The notes beneath the pieces were generated by a model, which was not told where the DNA came from, searched no databases, and was given only the letters and a program-made list of their open reading frames with translations. The translations under genes and the position numbers were made by a program. Shown piece after piece: positions 47,388 to 50,651 of a stretch of DNA of 50,651 nucleotides; position 1 is the first letter of the stretch; every line of letters starts with the position of its first letter. Origin of the DNA: Azospirillum sp. CAG:239 (lineage in GTDB: Bacteria; Pseudomonadota; Alphaproteobacteria; RF32; CAG-239); the NCBI GenBank assembly GCA_000436375.1, contig FR885507.1, positions 1-50,651 on the forward strand, written 5' to 3'.

Positions 47388-48236
47388 TTAAAGCAAACCG
47401 AAGGTTGCGGCCTTCAAAGCCTCGCCTGCAGCCCGACCGAGGGCAGCCGCCGCTGTTTCTAGAGCGCTGTCATCGTCGCCCCCTTCTTCCGGAGGGGTTG
47501 TATTCTCATCATCACCGTCGCCGGCCTCATCGCCGCCTTCGGTGGTGTTGTCGTCCGAATTGAAATAATCGTCGTTGCGGACAGTCAGGATATCGCCAAG
47601 GCCTGCGGTAACGGCATCGCCGAGACCGACATAGACGCCCGAGGAATCGCTGGCAACGCCGGTAACGCGGCCAAAGACCGTGGTAACGACGCTGGCTGCG
47701 GTCTCGCCGCTGGCAACCTTGGTCGAGACCTCAATTTTATAAGCGCCGTCCTCCAGCTGATTGCCGTTGGAATCCTTGCCGTCCCAGGTAAATTCGTGAG
47801 TTCCCGAAGTAACCTTTCCCTGTTCGGAATAAACGATATTGCCGTTCATGTCCTTGACGACAATCGTCGTACTGACAACATTCTTATCCAGGGTATAGGT
47901 GGCTTTCGCCTTGCCGCCTTCAAGCGGCATGACATTGCCGAGCACCTGCGCGACCTTGCCGATATAGGACACGGCCTGTGCGCCGAGATTGGCAATATTC
48001 ATACTCAAAAGGCTGTCCAGCTTTTGGTTGGTCTGAATGGCCTGTTCAACGCTGGAATACTGAACCAGCTGATTGGTAAATTCGGCCGTATCCATAGGAT
48101 CAAGCGGATCCTGATACTTCAACTGCGTGGTTAACAGGGTCAGAAAGGTGTTCATGTCCGCCGACAGGTTCTGGGAGGCGGTATTGTTTGTGGTACCCGT
48201 CTGAGTGTAACCGTTTAATGCGTTTACGTCTGTCAT
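47388..48236 (-). CDS. flgD: Flagellar hook-capping protein FlgD
   Basis: 282 residues. The N-terminal part has FLTLLTTQLKYQDPLDPMD and TNQLVQYSSVEQAIQTN, diagnostic for FlgD. A Tudor/Ig-like core follows (about 80-200, with EFTWDGKDSNGNQLEDGAY). The last 60 residues are an unusual acidic, low-complexity tail (runs of Asp, Glu and Gly) with a helical end. FlgD caps the growing hook and is removed later. It starts 11 bases after fliK ends. Confidence 0.93.
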   Translation of the reverse strand: MTDVNALNGYTQTGTTNNTASQNLSADMNTFLTLLTTQLKYQDPLDPMDTAEFTNQLVQYSSVEQAIQTNQKLDSLLSMNIANLGAQAVSYIGKVAQVLGNVMPLEGGKAKATYTLDKNVVSTTIVVKDMNGNIVYSEQGKVTSGTHEFTWDGKDSNGNQLEDGAYKIEVSTKVASGETAASVVTTVFGRVTGVASDSSGVYVGLGDAVTAGLGDILTVRNDDYFNSDDNTTEGGDEAGDGDDENTTPPEEGGDDDSALETAAAALGRAAGEALKAATFGLL

Positions 48237-48247
48237 TGTCTTTCCCC

Positions 48248-49969
48248 CTAAACTCTGATGTTAAGACCGGTTGTGCCGTTCCAGGACTGATTCTGGAAAG
48301 CATCCCCCAAGAGGTCGTTGCCGGCCTCTTTTTCGAATATATCGCCGATGAAGCTACGCAGGCCGTTCTCTCTTTCCTGATTCTGGTTGGCCTGATTGCC
48401 GTCTCTGAAGCTGAAGCTCAGCGACCCTTCATCGGTTTGGAAACCAGCATCGTTAAATGCTTTTTCCAAAGACTGCATCTCTTTCTGGAGCGCTTCCATG
48501 GTTTCGGGGCGGGTTGAAATAATATGCGCCTGCAGTTTGCCGTCCTTACCGATCTGCATTTTTATCTCAATATGTCCGAGATCTTCCGGCTTAAGCGAAA
48601 TGTCGATTTTATCAATTCCCTTAACGGCAGATTTTGTAATGTTAACCTTGACCTGCTCGACAACTTCCCGGCTCATTCCCTTATAAACGTCACGGAAAGA
48701 AGTCTGACCGTTTTCCGAAGCGGCATCGGCCTTGGCCGCGCGGACGAATTCGCCGCCGGCAACCGTTGCAGTCGTTCCGAGACCGGCAGAACTGACTTCC
48801 GCATTGGCAGCGGCCGGCATATTCGCCACACCGGTTTCGGACGCCGCGGAAACCGCGGCATTAAACGCCGGAGCAACATTCAGATTCTGAACATTATTAC
48901 CATTGCCGGCAGCCGGCTGACTTCCTTGGGATTGCAACGTCTCTGCGGCGTTTTGCGCCGACACGGCCGCAGGCTTGGACGAAATCGTTATCGCCTCGTC
49001 GACGCTTCCGGCATCTGCCAGCAGGTCCTTAGCGCTTAACTGGGCAATTTTTTCCTCATGGACCGAAACTTTTACTTCGGCTTTGTTTTCGCGGCCGATG
49101 ACTTCCGAAAGCTTGGCCGCCTGCTCGCTGACTTTCCCGTCGACCAAATCATCGGCAAGGCCTTGCGCCGAAAGGTCTTTTTTAACGGCCTTGTCCTGAA
49201 CCTGAGCCTTGACGGCTTCCATGTTCAGCTCAACTGCATCAGCATCATCAACCGAGGCAAAAGCGCTGACATCAATAGCACCATCCGTTTCAACAGGCTG
49301 CGAAGCCATCATGTTTTGAGCCGTGTCCGCCGGTTGAATTTTGAAAATCGGCTCGCCGTTCTGCGGCGTTGACATCAAAACCTGAACCGAATCGTCGCCG
49401 GCGAGCTGCGCAGCCAGTTCGGCACCGGTCATCTGAACCATTTCGCCGGTTTCGGGGTTGATAACATTAATCATTCCCATCATTGACAAATCGGCCAGAG
49501 GAACCAGAATGGAAACCGTCAACTCCCCGCCTTCATCTCCGGCATTTTCCGGTGCAGCATCGACAGCCGGCACTTCAGCAGCGGGAACATCTTCGACGGC
49601 AGCACTTTCACCCTCGGGGCGGAAAACTTCTTCTTTCTGCTGCGTCTGCACATCTTCACGGGGCGCATCTACAGCGCCGCCGGCAGAAGCGTCAACCTTA
49701 TTGTCCGCTTTCCGGTTGTCGTTTTTTGCCGGTTTGTTTTTTTTGTCCGCAACAGGGGATTTGTCATCGGAACGAACCTCACGGCGGTCGGAACGATCTG
49801 CCTTCGCAGCCGCGGCCGCACGGTCGGCTTCACGAACTTCCGGCCGTTCCGCCTCGGTGCCGCTATTGAGTATCTGAGCAAAGGCGTCGCTTCCGGTTCC
49901 GGAGCTTACGCTTATCTTGCCGAAGTTCATCAAGCTGGCCAGCTGGCTTTTAATTTCATTCAGTTCCAT
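48248..49969 (-). CDS. fliK: Flagellar hook-length control protein FliK
   Basis: 573 residues. The first 420 are Ala/Glu/Asp/Lys-rich and probably unfolded, as required for a molecular ruler. The C-terminal Flg_hook domain (about 460-545) has DKIDISLKPEDLGHIEIKMQ, then GKLQAHIISTRPETMEAL. This domain switches export specificity once the hook is complete. First gene of the operon fliK-flgD-flgE. A sigma-54 promoter (50011) and a leader hairpin (49978-50006) lie in front. The N-terminal part is rich in charged residues in blocks (DRAAAAAKADRSDRREVR). Confidence 0.9.
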   Translation of the reverse strand: MELNEIKSQLASLMNFGKISVSSGTGSDAFAQILNSGTEAERPEVREADRAAAAAKADRSDRREVRSDDKSPVADKKNKPAKNDNRKADNKVDASAGGAVDAPREDVQTQQKEEVFRPEGESAAVEDVPAAEVPAVDAAPENAGDEGGELTVSILVPLADLSMMGMINVINPETGEMVQMTGAELAAQLAGDDSVQVLMSTPQNGEPIFKIQPADTAQNMMASQPVETDGAIDVSAFASVDDADAVELNMEAVKAQVQDKAVKKDLSAQGLADDLVDGKVSEQAAKLSEVIGRENKAEVKVSVHEEKIAQLSAKDLLADAGSVDEAITISSKPAAVSAQNAAETLQSQGSQPAAGNGNNVQNLNVAPAFNAAVSAASETGVANMPAAANAEVSSAGLGTTATVAGGEFVRAAKADAASENGQTSFRDVYKGMSREVVEQVKVNITKSAVKGIDKIDISLKPEDLGHIEIKMQIGKDGKLQAHIISTRPETMEALQKEMQSLEKAFNDAGFQTDEGSLSFSFRDGNQANQNQERENGLRSFIGDIFEKEAGNDLLGDAFQNQSWNGTTGLNIRV

Positions 49970-49977
49970 AACAGAAA

Positions 49978-50006
49978 ATCCTCAAACAAATTTCATTTGA
50001 GGATTA
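49978..50006 (-). promoter_or_regulatory. Leader hairpin covering the fliK Shine-Dalgarno
   Basis: A perfect ten-base inverted repeat AATCCTCAAA / TTTGAGGATT with a nine-base loop, between the predicted sigma-54 start site and the fliK ATG. The GAGGA in its 3' arm, about ten bases before the ATG, is the only Shine-Dalgarno, so the hairpin would hide it. Confidence 0.6.
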
Positions 50007-50010
50007 ATAT

Positions 50011-50027
50011 GCAAACAGCGTGCCAAA
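50011..50027 (-). promoter_or_regulatory. Sigma-54 promoter of fliK-flgD-flgE
   Basis: The minus strand reads TTGGCACGCTGTTTGCA, a full match to the -24/-12 consensus (TGGCAC-N5-TTGCA). Transcription would start about 12 bases downstream, near 49999. FlbD encoded at 39830 is the likely activator. No FlbD enhancer site could be recognised by eye. Confidence 0.9.
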
Positions 50028-50041
50028 TTTTAAAAACAAAT

Positions 50042-50070
50042 AACGACAAGCTCCCAAAGCCTGCCGTTAG
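50042..50070 (-). terminator. Terminator of the right-edge cysteine-rich gene
   Basis: Minus strand stem TAACG with CGTTA and CAGGCT with AGCTTG around TTGGG, followed by TTTGTTTTT. It isolates the flagellar promoter from the upstream gene. Confidence 0.75.
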
Positions 50071-50075
50071 CAAAA

Positions 50076-50651
50076 TTACTTATATTCATCGCAGATCCTG
50101 TTGCATTCGTCCCGAAAGTTTCCGTCAGAACTTCCCGACGTCCACCTGACTCCCGTATAATAATCTACTTTACGGCCGTTAGAAAAGAGAAAATAACAGT
50201 AACCGTCCGTTTGATATTCGCCGCCCCAGTCAAGTTCCTCCTCAATGGAATAATCCATAAGCCGCGTACATGTCGGGCAAGGTTCCGAACAATATCCGTT
50301 TCTATGATATTTACCGTTACAAAAACTGTTATCAAAGCAGCGGTACGGATACATGTTGTCAGGACAATAAACGCTGCATTTTGAAGAATCCTGCGGACAG
50401 GTCGTTCCGGCACAATACTGATACGTGCCGTCACATTTATAATATGACGCACAGGGATCCGCCACGACACAAGAGCTTCCTTCTTGCTTATAACCTGAAT
50501 TGCAGGACCAGGAACTGATTTTGGAGGAGCAGTCGGAGTAATAAGAACAACTGGCGTTACTCGGACAAGATCCGATAACCGCCGTTTGGTTCCGGCAGTT
50601 GTCGGCATAGGCGGTCTGGCATTTTGAAGAACAGTCGCTGTAATAGCTTTC
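50076..50651 (-). CDS. Cysteine-rich repeat protein, 5' end outside the window
   Basis: The listed frame runs in one piece from the window edge to a stop at 50076, at least 192 residues; an internal GTG at 50465 is not a convincing start because the upstream codons are of the same type. The first part holds YADNCRNQTAVIGSCP, then SDCSSKISSWSCNSGY and SSCVVADPC, i.e. the same 48-residue module as in the 3948-4907 protein. The C-terminal part (about 130 residues) is different: CSVYCPDNMYPYRCFDNSFC, then EELDWGGEYQTDGYCYFLF and a last cysteine pair in RDECNRICDEYK. A terminator follows. It is likely a secreted protein like the others, and may be the intact member at this side. Confidence 0.75.
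   Translation of the reverse strand, partial: ESYYSDCSSKCQTAYADNCRNQTAVIGSCPSNASCSYYSDCSSKISSWSCNSGYKQEGSSCVVADPCASYYKCDGTYQYCAGTTCPQDSSKCSVYCPDNMYPYRCFDNSFCNGKYHRNGYCSEPCPTCTRLMDYSIEEELDWGGEYQTDGYCYFLFSNGRKVDYYTGVRWTSGSSDGNFRDECNRICDEYK

Noticed and set aside
1..50651. CRISPR arrays, insertion sequences, integrases or tRNA genes
   Set aside because: No regularly spaced repeats, transposase-like frames, or cloverleaf sequences were seen in any intergenic gap.

Overview
The window looks like a chromosomal segment of a flagellated Alphaproteobacterium, probably one of the host-associated Rhodospirillales-like lineages known mainly from gut metagenomes. The reasons are a FlbD-type flagellar regulator, a TrcR (DUF1013) cell-cycle regulator, a DUF4164-zapA-6S RNA block, an ElbB glyoxalase, a cysteine-free L31 protein, alphaproteobacterial palindromic intergenic repeats, and a family of secreted cysteine-rich proteins. 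The lineage is inferred from protein character, not from a database search. I see no tRNA, rRNA, CRISPR array, transposase or phage gene.

Layout. 1-5 kb: a cysteine-rich secreted protein behind a strong promoter and a long structured leader, a molybdopterin-binding/NTP-transferase fusion, a small secreted protein, then a repeat-rich gap and a 5'-truncated cysteine-rich gene. 5-10 kb: a secreted HExxH protein, a YqgE/AlgH protein and a complete DsbD-type electron transporter. 10-16.7 kb: an unknown gene, then a minus-strand cluster M16 peptidase-ispH-AlbA_2 protein-rnhA, followed on the plus strand by elbB and gltX. 16.7-18.3 kb: two cysteine-rich gene pieces placed head to head, both without a proper 5' end. 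18.3-25.5 kb: small secreted and cytoplasmic genes, a candidate free-standing structured RNA, trcR, a PPC-like protein, a membrane protein with a cyclase-like end, and rpmE. 25.6-30.3 kb: a minus-strand operon (ThiE-like, efp, degenerate IMPase, OmpA-like) facing DUF4164-zapA-6S RNA-ymdB. 30.3-32.9 kb: a short surface-sugar pair (RfbD-like reductase, glycosyltransferase) and a small unknown gene.

33.0-50.0 kb is flagellar, all on the minus strand. One tightly packed operon runs fliF-fliG-fliH-fliN-flbD-flhA-flhF-flhG-fliK-like-J-domain protein. A second, fliK-flgD-flgE, starts from a near-perfect sigma-54 promoter. FlbD is a sigma-54 activator, so the first operon encodes the likely activator of the second: basal body and export genes first, hook genes later. 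The window closes inside another cysteine-rich gene.

The recurring theme outside the flagellar block is a disulfide-rich secretome: four cysteine-rich loci share repeat modules, and three of the four are incomplete here (two truncated within the window plus one cut by the window edge; one of the loci is itself a pair of fused fragments). A DsbD homologue with all three cysteine pairs is close by. The most promising undescribed elements are the riboswitch-like leader of the first gene (104-300), the standalone RNA near 21.6 kb, and the head-to-head cysteine-rich junction near 17.25 kb.
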